From Candidatus Altimarinota bacterium (GTDB lineage: Bacteria; Patescibacteriota; Gracilibacteria; BD1-5; UBA2023), in assembly GCA_002747975.1 (NCBI GenBank), contig PDRA01000020.1, positions 1 to 64,000 on the forward strand: a DNA stretch of 64,000 nt, given 5' to 3'. The translations under genes and the position numbers were made by a program. The first letter of the stretch is position 1, and each line of letters begins with the position of its first letter. Below the pieces are notes generated by a model. It was given only the letters and a program-made list of their open reading frames with translations. It was not told where the DNA came from and ran no database searches. Below, piece by piece: positions 55,423 to 64,000 of this stretch.

Positions 55423-55440
55423 TTTCTTTTTTATAAATCT

Positions 55441-56163
55441 ATGCGTATTGCTCTTATTACACTCTTGGTAGCAGCACTGGCATTTATTACCAGTATCACT
55501 TGGATGCTGGCAAAAAAAGATACGGTAAAAAATCAATTTAGTACACATCAAAACCCTTCTCTTCTTGAGCCAAGAACAAAAAATACAGATTCAAATGCTG
55601 ATGCTGTCATCACACTCGAGACGCTTAAGTACCAAGCAAAAACAGAACAAAAACTTGAAAATCTCGAAAAAAAACTTGATGCTATCATCGAATCAAGAGG
55701 AGTACATCAAGAAGAAACTCCTGGAGCTTCTCCAAAAGAACCCCAAAAAGCTCCTCAGATTACCGAGCAAATTGATGCAAAAATTGTCCCTATCTCGGCA
55801 AAATTTCTCTCAAAAATTATGCCAACCATTACACTCAAAAAACTAGATAATAAGGGAATATTTTGACTCAAAATTTTCGATAAGGATATTACCTATACAA
55901 GCTATGAGGATTCAAAATTTGGAATCACTGTCATCGCTTCTATGCTTCCCTACAATGAATTTCTCAAAAATTTCAAAGCGCTCGATGATAAGGTATTTAC
56001 CGTAAATGAGACAAAAAGTTTTCCATTTAGAAGTTTCTACGTCAATCCGCCAAAATCGGACTCAACCGCGCGACTGGTGATGCAAGTAGAAACACAAACT
56101 CTCCTGATTACAATACCAAAAAGTCGATTTGCAACATTCAAAAAACTTATTCTCTCAAAATAA
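55441..56163 (+). CDS. Membrane-anchored hypothetical protein
   Basis: A 240-residue frame with one TGA-Gly near 55864. N-terminal anchor IALITLLVAALAFITSITWM, then a charged helical region with a coiled-coil-like stretch (TEQKLENLEKKLDAIIESR), a Pro/Glu linker, and a C-terminal folded part (TLKKLDNKGIFGLKIFDK, FGITVIASMLPYNEFLKNFK). It lies between nusG and greA and may be cotranscribed. No family recognised. Confidence 0.65.
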
Positions 56164-56193
56164 TTACTTTCTAAAATTTTACTTTTTTTATTT

Positions 56194-56682
56194 ATGGCAA
56201 AAGAAAAAATCATTCTCTCCTCTCAAGGACTCAAAGAACTCCAAGAAGAACTCAAATACCTCAAAGAGGAAAAGCGAGTTGAAATCGCCGCTAAACTCAA
56301 AGAAGCTATTTCATACGGTGACCTCTCGGAAAATGCTGAGTATCAAGCGGCTCGTGATGAACAGGCTCAAATCGAGCTTCGAATTGATGAGCTCGAAGTC
56401 ATGCTCAAACCTGGAAACTATGAAATTATAGATACAGAGCATGCGAGCAAAAAACAGCGAGGTGATGTTCATATCGGTACAAAAATCACACTCAAAAAGA
56501 AATCTGATGGCGAAAGCTACACCTACACAATTGTCGGTTCTCAAGAAGCTGATATTCTCGAGAAAAAAATCAGCAACGAATCTCCTATGGGAAAAGCTCT
56601 TATGGGAAAGAAAATCGGCACCACAGTCAAGGTACAAGCTCCAGCTGGAAAGGAAGAATACACCATCGAATCAGCAAAATAA
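56194..56682 (+). CDS. greA: Transcription elongation factor GreA
   Basis: A 162-residue GreA that rescues backtracked RNA polymerase. The N-terminal coiled coil has ELKYLKEEKRVEIAAKLKEA and the tip motif SYGDLSENAEYQAARDEQA (acidic residues at the active-site loop). The FKBP-like C-terminal domain includes SYTYTIVGSQEADI and ISNESPMGKALMGK. Full length, normal. Confidence 0.97.
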   Translation: MAKEKIILSSQGLKELQEELKYLKEEKRVEIAAKLKEAISYGDLSENAEYQAARDEQAQIELRIDELEVMLKPGNYEIIDTEHASKKQRGDVHIGTKITLKKKSDGESYTYTIVGSQEADILEKKISNESPMGKALMGKKIGTTVKVQAPAGKEEYTIESAK

Positions 56683-56703
56683 TTTATTTTTTATTTCTCT
56701 CCT

Positions 56704-57120
56704 TTGAAAGAATTTTTTTATACACATCCAGTACTTGTCCCAGTCATTGCACTCCTAGCAGCTATCGTTTTCAAGTGAATATTTCATGCCCTCGCTGGGC
56801 GTTTTAGTATTGCTGGAATGCTTTGAAGTGGAGGGATGCCAAGTGCTCACTCGACTTTTGTCGTTGCCCTTACTACGATGATTGGTATCAAAGAAAGTGT
56901 ATGGAGCAATCTTTTTGCTGTCTGTCTTGTCTTTTCTATCATCATCATCTATGATGCGATGAATGTACGATATCAATCTGGACTTCATGCCAGAAGGCTC
57001 AATAAACTGGCTCCTCACAGAACTGATATACTCAATGAATCAATGGGACATACACCGCTTGAAGCATTTGCTGGTGGTATCATCGGATTCTTGACCGCTG
57101 CTATACTAATGCTTGTATAA
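56704..57120 (+). CDS. DUF212 family membrane protein
   Basis: A 138-residue multi-pass protein of the DUF212/YuiD type: SGGMPSAHSTFVVALTTMIG with the His-containing phosphatase-like loop, then IYDAMNVRYQSGLHARRLN and LGHTPLEAFAGGIIGFL-like end (MGHTPLEAFAGGIIGF). The start must be a TTG at 56704, since the next in-frame ATG (56818) would cut family sequence. Two TGA-Gly. Its stop overlaps the rlmN start. Confidence 0.82.
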
Positions 57121-58250
57121 TGAATATACAAGACAAAATATCTATTCATGATGAAAAAAAAATTATAACGCTTCTCGAGGAAAATGGCGAGAAGAAATTT
57201 CGCTATACTCAGATCGAAAATGCAGTCTATAAAAACTGAATTTGTGATTTTGATGCGATGACTACCCTCTCAAAAGAAGTACGAGAACTCATGAAAAAAA
57301 ACTGTTTTTTTGAATCACTCTCCACCCACTCAACTTCGACAAGTGATGATGGACAGACGACGAAATTTCTCTTCAAAACCTATGATGGGCAAATGATAGA
57401 AAGTGTCATCATGCGACATCTCTCTGGACGAAATACACTGTGTGTAAGCTGTCAAGCTGGTTGTCCTATGGCCTGTACTTTTTGTGCAACTTGAAAACTT
57501 GGACTCCTTCGAAATCTCGAATTTTATGAAATCATCGAGCAACTCATGATGGCAAACAAATTACTTGAAAAAGAAGGAAAAAAAATCAGAAATATCGTCT
57601 ACATGGGAATGGGTGAACCTTTTTTGAACTATAACAATATAAAAGAATCCATTCGCATTGCCAGCAATCAAAAAAAACTTGACCTCTCCAGTCGACGAAT
57701 TACTATTTCTACCTGTGGAATTGTCCCATGAATCAAGAAACTTGCCGAAGACTTTCCTCAAGTTTCACTGGCCGTATCTCTTCATGCTCCAAATGATGAA
57801 ACTCGCCGAAAAATCATGCCTGTTGATCATACCTATCCACTCAAGGAACTCATGAGTGCCCTCGATGAATACGTGAAAAAAACAAATAAACGAATTTTTT
57901 ATGAGTATATTATGATTGCTGGTGTGACCGATAAGCCTCAATTTGCTCATGAACTTGCTGATCTTCTCAAAGGTCGGCTGGCACATGTAAATTTTATTCC
58001 CTACAATCCATGAGAAGGAATTATGGGAAATGGTTACTTGCCAACTTCAAATCTTCTTATGAAAAAATTTCAAAAAACCCTCGAAGCATGCGGGATTCCC
58101 TCAACAATTCGACACACAATGTGAGATGATATCGATGCTGCTTGCGGACAGCTTGCACTCAAAGAAAAAGGGAGGTCACTGGCTGGAAAAGAGGGAAAAT
58201 CTATGAAAGGACTCGTTGAAAAATACTGGCAAGAAGGAGAGAAAAAATAA
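57120..58250 (+). CDS. rlmN: Dual-specificity RNA methyltransferase RlmN
   Basis: A 376-residue radical SAM enzyme methylating 23S A2503 and tRNA A37 at C2. The cluster motif is QAGCPMACTFCATG (CxxxCxxC; the final Gly TGA). Other marks: NIVYMGMGEPFLNY, TISTCGIVPG, VSLHAPNDETRRKIMPVD and IPYNPGEGI. The catalytic Cys near the C-terminus lies in RHTMGDDIDAACGQLA. Start overlaps the DUF212 stop (TAATG), and a strong terminator follows. Confidence 0.96.
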
Positions 58251-58288
58251 GTTTCTTTATAAAAAATTTGACTTATTTTTGTTTTTTT

Positions 58289-58317
58289 ATACCATACCTC
58301 CCCGTATGGTATTTTTT
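58289..58317 (+). terminator. Rho-independent terminator after rlmN
   Basis: ATACCATAC ... GTATGGTAT hairpin with a 6-nt loop and a T run. Confidence 0.88.
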
Positions 58318-58325
58318 ATTTCAAT

Positions 58326-58568
58326 ATGCAATCAAATAAACAAAAATCTCTGGTCTCACTCAAAAAAGCAAAGACCTCTCTCGAAAAAATCATCACCATG
58401 ATAGAACAAGATGAAGTATGTACTGATATTATTCATCAAAATCTATCAGTCATAGGACTGGTACAATCGAGCAACCTCTCTCTTCTTACCGCTTTTATAG
58501 AAAATTGCGAGAATACGCAGAATCAAAAACAAGAAATCTTGCATATTTTCAAACTCCTCCAAAAATAA
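58326..58568 (+). CDS. CsoR/RcnR-like metal-sensing regulator
   Basis: An 80-residue all-helical protein with the layout of the CsoR/DUF156 family: LKKAKTSLEKIITMIEQDEVC then TDIIHQNLSVIGLVQSSNLS. The Cys after DEV matches the family's first metal ligand; a second Cys is in FIENCEN, and a His is in IIHQN. It could repress the following gene in response to metal or thiol. It is 19 bp upstream of the DUF4395 gene. Confidence 0.7.
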   Translation: MQSNKQKSLVSLKKAKTSLEKIITMIEQDEVCTDIIHQNLSVIGLVQSSNLSLLTAFIENCENTQNQKQEILHIFKLLQK

Positions 58569-58587
58569 TATTTTTAATTTTTTATAT

Positions 58588-59172
58588 ATGAAATTTTTTA
58601 CAGATTTTCTTTTCAAAAAAGAAATTTGACAGGTTATTCCTGACCTCAAAATCCACTGAAAACCAGCTCCCTACGGAGTTATCAATGAGCGAGCAATTCG
58701 AGCAACAGCCTGAATCATGTTTACTCTTGGGCTTATTACATTTTTTATTGTTTTTTCGACAAAAAACTTTACCCTTCTCTATCCGACTCTTGCAGCATTT
58801 TGGATACAGTTTTTTATAACAGTTTTTTTCTGACCTCAATACGCACCGTTTTCGATTATTGGAAGATGGATTGTCTCAAAACAACAACCAGAATATGTAT
58901 GAGCCATACAAAAGCGGTTCGCCTGGGGAATTGGTCTTGTTATGGCGACGACCATGTTTCTAGTAACAGCCGTATGAGGCATTACTGGTATGATTCCAAT
59001 GAGTATTTGTCTCGTGTGCTTGAGTTTTATGTGGCTCGAGTCAGCAGCTGGTATCTGCGTATGATGCAAAATATATGGATGGCTGCTTTCAAAAGGATAT
59101 ATCCAAACACCAGAGCACAAACCGGCCTGTCCAGGATGAGCCTGCAGTCTTGATTTCTCGCAAAAGAAATAA
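58588..59172 (+). CDS. DUF4395-like membrane protein
   Basis: A 194-residue frame, TGA-Gly throughout. Four or more membrane spans (WIMFTLGLITFFIVFST minus the TGA, FFITVFFGPQYAP, GIGLVMATTMFLVTAV). The hallmark is near the C-terminus: ICVGCKIYGWLLSKGYI with CxxC and SMW-like ESAAGIC, and a later Cys pair in KPACPGGACS. Coupled with the CsoR-like gene, it may handle a metal, sulfide or thiol. Confidence 0.75.
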
Positions 59173-59265
59173 TATCGAGCAAACAAAACTCTAAAAAAAA
59201 TTTACTTTTTTAAAAAAAAGAGTACAATAGTAGAAGTATATATTCTTTTTAATTCAGAAAAAAAT

Positions 59266-59748
59266 ATGACACAAAAAAATAACCCTTCTGTGGAAGAAAC
59301 CATACAAACCGTCGAAACTCTCAAACAAAATAACAAACATAAACAAGCCCTCGATACTGTGCTCGTATGACTCAAACAACATACTGATGACTATAGACTC
59401 TACGAAGAACTTGCCGATATTTATCTCTACCAAGGAAACATAGAAAAAGCTGAAGAAGTCATCGGATACGCTCGAGAACTTCATCCAGAATCTGGTACTG
59501 GTATATTTCTCGAAGGATATATCGCCGTCGAAAAATGAGATTTTGATGGAGCAATCAAAATTCTCTCAAAAGCAAATCTCCAATTTCCAAATAATCCTGA
59601 AATCCTGCGAAACCTTGGTTGGTCATACGTCATGAAAGGATCCGTTGATAAAGGAATTATTCTCTTGCGACGAGCGCTGGCTCTTGATCCAGATCATCCA
59701 ATCACAATCCAGAATCTCTCAAATGCACTTCTGTCCGTTGATCAATAA
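59266..59748 (+). CDS. TPR-repeat protein
   Basis: A 160-residue protein with tetratricopeptide-type repeats: YRLYEELADIYLYQGNIEKA, GDFDGAIKILSKANLQFPNN, NPEILRNLGWSYVMKGSVDK and LLRRALALDPDHP. Three or four tandem units of ~34. Two TGA-Gly. A scaffold for protein contacts; partners are unknown. 7 bp before the next gene. Confidence 0.85.
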
Positions 59749-59754
59749 TACACT

Positions 59755-60126
59755 ATGTTTACTCTTCCTGTCTGAGATCTTTTAGCCAGCTATACCTGAG
59801 ATAGCAAGGTATTTTCTTTTTCTGGTCATGTTTTTGATGGATATTATGACGATCTTATTTTCAAGAAAGAACTCTCATTTCACATAAAACTCATTGCTCT
59901 TGATGATGGCATCGAGGGTCACTTTACTGATCTTCATACTCGTGTAAAATACGAAAATATTACAACTGACGTTTCTCTTGAATCATTTGAAAGAATATGG
60001 AAACTCAAACCAACAAAAAATGACCCCGATGATATAAAGCCAATCAACAAAAAAGATATGACGATTGATATAGGAGAGGTCATTCGAGAAGAGATTATTA
60101 TGTACTGTTGTAACGAAAATTTATAA
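59755..60126 (+). CDS. YceD-like (DUF177) protein
   Basis: A 123-residue protein. Starts MFTLPVGDLLASYTGDSKVF with TGA at both Gly. Segments TDVSLESFERIWKLK and MTIDIGEVIREEIIMYCC resemble the core and C-terminus of DUF177, linked in other bacteria to 23S rRNA accumulation and usually next to rpmF, which is not seen here. Follows the TPR gene. The family call is tentative. Confidence 0.55.
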
Positions 60127-60138
60127 AATATTTCTTTT

Positions 60139-61098
60139 TTATCGAAAGATTTGACGAATTTTCCTTATAAAACAAAGTAATCCGTAACGAAATGGGAGGA
60201 TTGGATAGAGAGATTTAGCTGGAAGTGTTTCGACAAAACCACCAAACTTTGCTTTGAACTGGGAAACTCCCGAGAGTGGATCATTTGGATTCTCTGGCTT
60301 AGCAATACCCAAGAAATCATACGTTCTACAATTCTGTTTTTTTGCTTCTTGGATGGCCGTCCATTGAAGGAGGTATGGAGCCTGTTGCCGACGAGCAAAC
60401 GGATTGCTTGAAGAAGCTCCATAATAATAAATAGCTCTCTGGTTAAAAAATACAAAAATCCCAGCTGCTATCATATCTCATTGAAAAAAAGCTCAAAAAA
60501 GTCTGCCATCCTCTCATAAAATTTCGAGAAAATGCTCATAGTATGACTGGCTATTTCCGGCAAAACCATCACGCTGAGTGGTCTCTTGTAAGAGGTCAAA
60601 AAAGAGGGAAATATTTTCTTTACTTTTTTCAAGTGGTCGCACTTCTACTCATCGCTTTTGTGCCAGCCGTATATTATAGCGGCCTTTCTGATGCATTCCA
60701 GAGAGAAGCTCATCTTCACTGAGGCGAAGATCAAGGCATCTTGTATAGGGAGTTAGGAAGCTTTTATATGGCTTTTTTCCATTTGAGAGAGAATCGATCG
60801 TATCAATGGGTTCAATTTGCAAAAAAACAATACGCTTTTTTTTGAGGTATTTTTTGAGTTCGCAGATACATGTGTCCACATCATCAGAGACCTGATGGGC
60901 TCAAACACCATTTACAAAAGCTCCAAACAGACCAAATCCTATACTTCGAATTTCTACCAAAAAATATGTTGAGCCAGTATTTCCAAAATAAAAAACTTCT
61001 TTTGCCTGATTTGAATCCAGTAAAATTTGTTTCCAATATGAAGACTGCCAAAACGAAAGATGAGCATCAGAAACCTCAGAAATCTGCGTATACTTCAT
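60139..61098 (-). CDS. FemAB-like peptidoglycan aminoacyltransferase
   Basis: A 319-residue GNAT-fold protein of the FemAB (PF02388) family that attaches amino acids to peptidoglycan peptides. Segments: DLRLSEDELLSGMHQKGRYNIRLAQKRG (family core), QSYYEHFLEIL, AIYYYGASSSNPFARRQQAPYLLQW and KFGGFVETLPAKSLYPI. Three TGA-Gly. Convergent with the YceD-like gene. Whether it uses aminoacyl-tRNA here is unknown. Confidence 0.88.
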
Positions 61099-61157
61099 AG
61101 TAAAAATTAAAAAGATAAAAAGAGTGTATGAATTTGTAAAATAAAAGCAAGAAAAGT

Positions 61158-61186
61158 TTGCAAAAAATACAAAAATCTGTTATACT
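61158..61186 (+). promoter_or_regulatory. Promoter of the STAS gene
   Basis: TTGCAA at 61158-61163 and TATACT at 61181-61186, spacing 17; leader about 24 nt. Confidence 0.7.
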
Positions 61187-61216
61187 GTGAGAGATATAAT
61201 TTTTTATTACGTTGTT

Positions 61217-61573
61217 ATGTTCACTCATCTTGAAATAAAAACAGCATCTACAAACACTGGAGTTAAGATTTTTTCTTTTGACGGAGAACTCGATGAAACC
61301 AATGTAGATACCACTTTTCCAAATATTATTGAAGCAATTGGAGACTTTTCGGATGCAAAAATTCTTTTCAATCTTGAAAATCTATCCTATCTCAATAGTA
61401 AATCTATCTGATATATTGCTGATATTGCTCAGAGAAGTGAGGACAGCGGATGAAAATTTGCCCTCTGTAGTCTCACACCAGAAGTTCATGATACGCTTGA
61501 TCTTGTTGGGATTACTTCTATTATTCCAACCTACAAAAACCAAGATACAGCACTCGTTGAACTTTCAAAATAA
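61217..61573 (+). CDS. STAS-domain anti-anti-sigma-like protein
   Basis: A 118-residue STAS domain. Core: FSFDGELDETNVDTTFPNII, FNLENLSYLNSKSIGYIADI with a Ser in the position phosphorylated in SpoIIAA-type proteins (N-S-K), and GKFALCSLTPEVHDTLDLVG. Gly after SKSI is TGA. No anti-sigma kinase is visible nearby. Terminator follows. Confidence 0.85.
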
Positions 61574-61589
61574 ATAGATATTTTCTTTT

Positions 61590-61614
61590 TCCCTCCTCTT
61601 TGGAGGGATTTTTT
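61590..61614 (+). terminator. Rho-independent terminator
   Basis: CCCTCC ... GGAGGG hairpin with a T run, 17 bp after the STAS gene. Confidence 0.88.
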
Positions 61615-61666
61615 ATTGCTTTTTTTCTATTTTTTCTTAGAGTAAGAAAAGTATAATTTTTTGTGT

Positions 61667-63910
61667 ATGAAACTTGTTGCTCTTGATCTTGAAACCACTG
61701 GACTCGACTCAAAAGTCGATACCATTATAGAGATTGCTGCAATCAAATTTTCACTCGTAAAACAGTGAAATACATTTGAAGTACAAGATGTAGAAGAGCG
61801 AACCATGCTTATCGATCCAGAGCGGCCTATAGACGAAGAGATTTCTCTGATTACGGGAATACTCCCACAAATGCTGGCTGGTAAAAAAACATGGAAAAAT
61901 GTACAGGAAAAAGTCAGGAATTTTATCGGAGACTTGCCGATTGTTGGACACAATATTTTATTTGACAAAGCTATTCTCGAAGCACATGGCTTTGATTTGA
62001 AAGATACTCTTTTTCTCGATACTTTTGAGCTGGCAAGCATACTCTCAAGCGAGGCATCAAGTCTCAATCTCGGGTTTCTCGCTGACTTTTATAATATCAA
62101 AAAACGCTGAGATGAGCATAGAGCGCTCACTGATACTTGGATTGCTGTTGATCTCTTTTGTTTATTGCTCGAAGAAATAACAAAATGGAGTCAAAGAGAA
62201 AAAATCATCTGGAATACTGTCATGAAAATTACAGACGATCCCTGCCTCAAAAAAATAGCAGAAATTACAGAAAATATCCTTGATACAAATCCTTCATTTA
62301 CACTTGAGGAGGGAGAGCAAAAAAGACAAGAAAAATGAGAAAACACTCAATTTCTGAAAAATCATACTTTTCATACTTACAATATTTTCTCCCCTTGCGA
62401 AAAAGAAGAAAAAAAATTCTTCACATCAAAATGAAAATCTACCCTCATTGTTCGAAATAGAGATGAAGCCAAAAATATACAAGAAAGACTGGACACATAC
62501 AGTATATCAAATACCTACATTCCAAGCAAGAGCTCATATATATCACTTCCAACACTCAAAGAAGTCCTTGACTGAAAATGAAAATACAGTCGAAAGATGG
62601 CAATCCTTATTGCAAGACTTATTTTCTGGCGAGAACAAAAACAAACAGAAAACCTCGATGGTTTTCGAGCCTACTGAGAAGAATATGAACTTCTCCCAAT
62701 ATTTTGTATGAAAGAAGATGAAGATTGCAGTGAATATCATCAAAAAATACAAAACAGTCATCACACCCAAATCACTCTTGTCACAGCGCATACTTTTGCT
62801 CAAGACAAGCAAGTATACAGTGATCTCATCTACAAAGACGCCACTCTTCTCGAATGAATCCTTCGACAGGCCTTTTCAAAGCGAGTTTCTTTTGGGATTC
62901 TCTTCAAAAAAATAGAAACACTCACTGTTTGTCCCTGTATTACAAAAATAAAAGAATACCTTCAAATTATGGAATCTCTCTACTTACAAAGCGTACAGCG
63001 CCCAAGTGGACCAGATCCATTTCCCCCATGAAATTTTGGTGAAACCTATGTAATCGATCAAGAAACACTCTGGTGAAAACACTCTACTTCCCTTGTCCTC
63101 TGGACAAAAAAACTTTGGGAAACAAGCAAAGAGTGGAATCAAAATTTTCAAACAGACTCCGTCCGAGAGAGCGCGGCGCAGGCATATATTACTGCGTCCA
63201 TTCGTACTCTCTGTCAGTATCATCTTTTTCTCAAAAAAGATATATATGCCATCATATCAATTCGAAATGAAAATACTGCGGTCCAATATATATCGAGTCA
63301 TCTCAATACTCTCTTACAAGAGAGTCCTGGAGAATATATGGATTATACTCGAGAGAATCCTTCTGGAAATGATTTTATCAAAAATACCTATCATGCCCAT
63401 GCCGTCAAAACATATACACACCCAGAAAAGATTGTCACCCAGGCATCGTACAAAAAAGTCACCGCTAAAAAAACCGTTATCCTCACAACCAGCCTTCGCC
63501 ATATAAGAGAAATACATGAGGAACTCTCTTCTTTTTGTGACCATGAATTTCTTGTCCAAGGAATATCAGGATGAAAAGAAAAAATGCTCTACAACTTTCA
63601 ACAGGCTTCCTCAGCTGTGCTTGTAGGACTTATAGAGAGCTGGCGAGACAAGAGTGAACTCTGGAAACATGCATGAGCCCTGTTTATCGCAAAAGTCCCA
63701 TTTGATCCGCCAAGCGATCCATATTTTCTCGTGAAAACAAAAACAATGCAAAACAATTTCGATGGATACAGCATTCCTCTTGTCATCGCTCGTATCAATA
63801 CATTGGTCGGAAATGCACGACTTGCAAATCCAGATTTACAAGTGTTTTGTAGCGATGCTCGGCTCTCCAAATCAAAATGGGGAAAAAAGGTCTCTGAAAA
63901 TCTGCTCTAA
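61667..63910 (+). CDS. DnaQ-like exonuclease fused to DinG-like C-terminal part
   Basis: A 747-residue frame. The N-terminal ~170 residues are a DEDDh exonuclease: LVALDLETTGLDSKVD (D7, E9), LPIVGHNILFDKAIL and EHRALTDTWIAVDLF. The remainder aligns in style with the DinG family: a helical linker, KTVILTTSLRHIREIHEEL, and the late helicase segment AKVPFDPPSDPYF with SDARLSKSKWGKK at the end. I see no Walker A or DEAH box in the middle, so the ATPase may be lost or highly divergent. TGA-Gly throughout. Last gene of the window. Confidence 0.78.
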
Positions 63911-63931
63911 CTTCAGCCAAAGGGAGGATTT

Positions 63932-64000
63932 GCCTTTGAAAAATATTTTTGCAAGTATTTTTTTGCAATTTGCAAGTATTTTTTTAAAAAAAGATTTGCA
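63932..64000. repeat. AT-rich TTGCAAGTATTT direct repeats
   Basis: TTTGCAAGTATTTTTTT recurs twice near the window end with a related partial copy, in an otherwise gene-free 90 bp tail. Confidence 0.6.

Overview
The window comes from a bacterium that reads UGA as glycine (genetic code 25), as known for Candidatus Gracilibacteria (BD1-5) and Absconditabacteria (SR1). I infer one of these from the sequence alone. Nearly every gene contains in-frame TGA, and these fall on invariant glycines: the SecA Walker A, five glycines of the MurG GGGTGGHI motif, three of the Nudix motif and its flank, the ABC Walker A and signature, and the NusG FPGY motif. Only TAA and TAG act as stops. Read with the standard code, most genes fall into fragments. 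The DNA is AT-rich, Arg is mostly CGA, and starts lack a clear Shine-Dalgarno; several promoters give very short leaders.

Layout. 1-5510: palindromic repeats, a small membrane protein, a 1261-aa secreted surface protein with a small partner, and a lipoprotein. 5529-14569: tRNA-Arg, ssb, ligA (minus), tig, secA, lepB, truB. 14640-20252: small secreted protein, M3 peptidase, DEDDh exonuclease, rlmE, an FtsE/FtsX-like ABC pair, a membrane-anchored protein. 20539-29371: cysS (with an inserted segment), argS, an SLH/PKD surface protein, a DUF58 protein, dprA, Nudix, murG. 29358-33588: HerA-like ATPase, ftsZ, ftsA on the minus strand. 33913-38656: dcd, a miaB with an inserted HAD phosphatase domain, a glycoside-hydrolase-like secreted protein with a Gly-Thr repeat linker, and a hypothetical protein.

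39064-51107 is the accessory core. A candidate structured RNA on the minus strand lies back to back with an eight-gene plus-strand operon: a MoxR-type AAA+ ATPase, two leucine-rich-repeat (LRR) proteins, a protein with a zincin-like HExxH motif and a C-terminal vWA domain, and four more LRR paralogues, the last with a one-base frameshift. A near-consensus promoter sits so close to the first ATG that the transcript is probably leaderless; a hairpin terminator closes the operon. I propose an AAA+/vWA machine with a diversifying set of LRR recognition subunits.

51132-64000: secreted protein, RNase P RNA with a tiny upstream ORF, two tandem adenylate kinases, tRNA-Thr, secE-nusG, a hypothetical, greA, a DUF212 protein, rlmN, a CsoR-like/DUF4395 pair, a TPR protein, a YceD-like protein, a FemAB-like transferase, a STAS protein and a DnaQ-DinG-like fusion. 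Housekeeping genes serve translation and RNA modification, secretion, cell division and wall synthesis.
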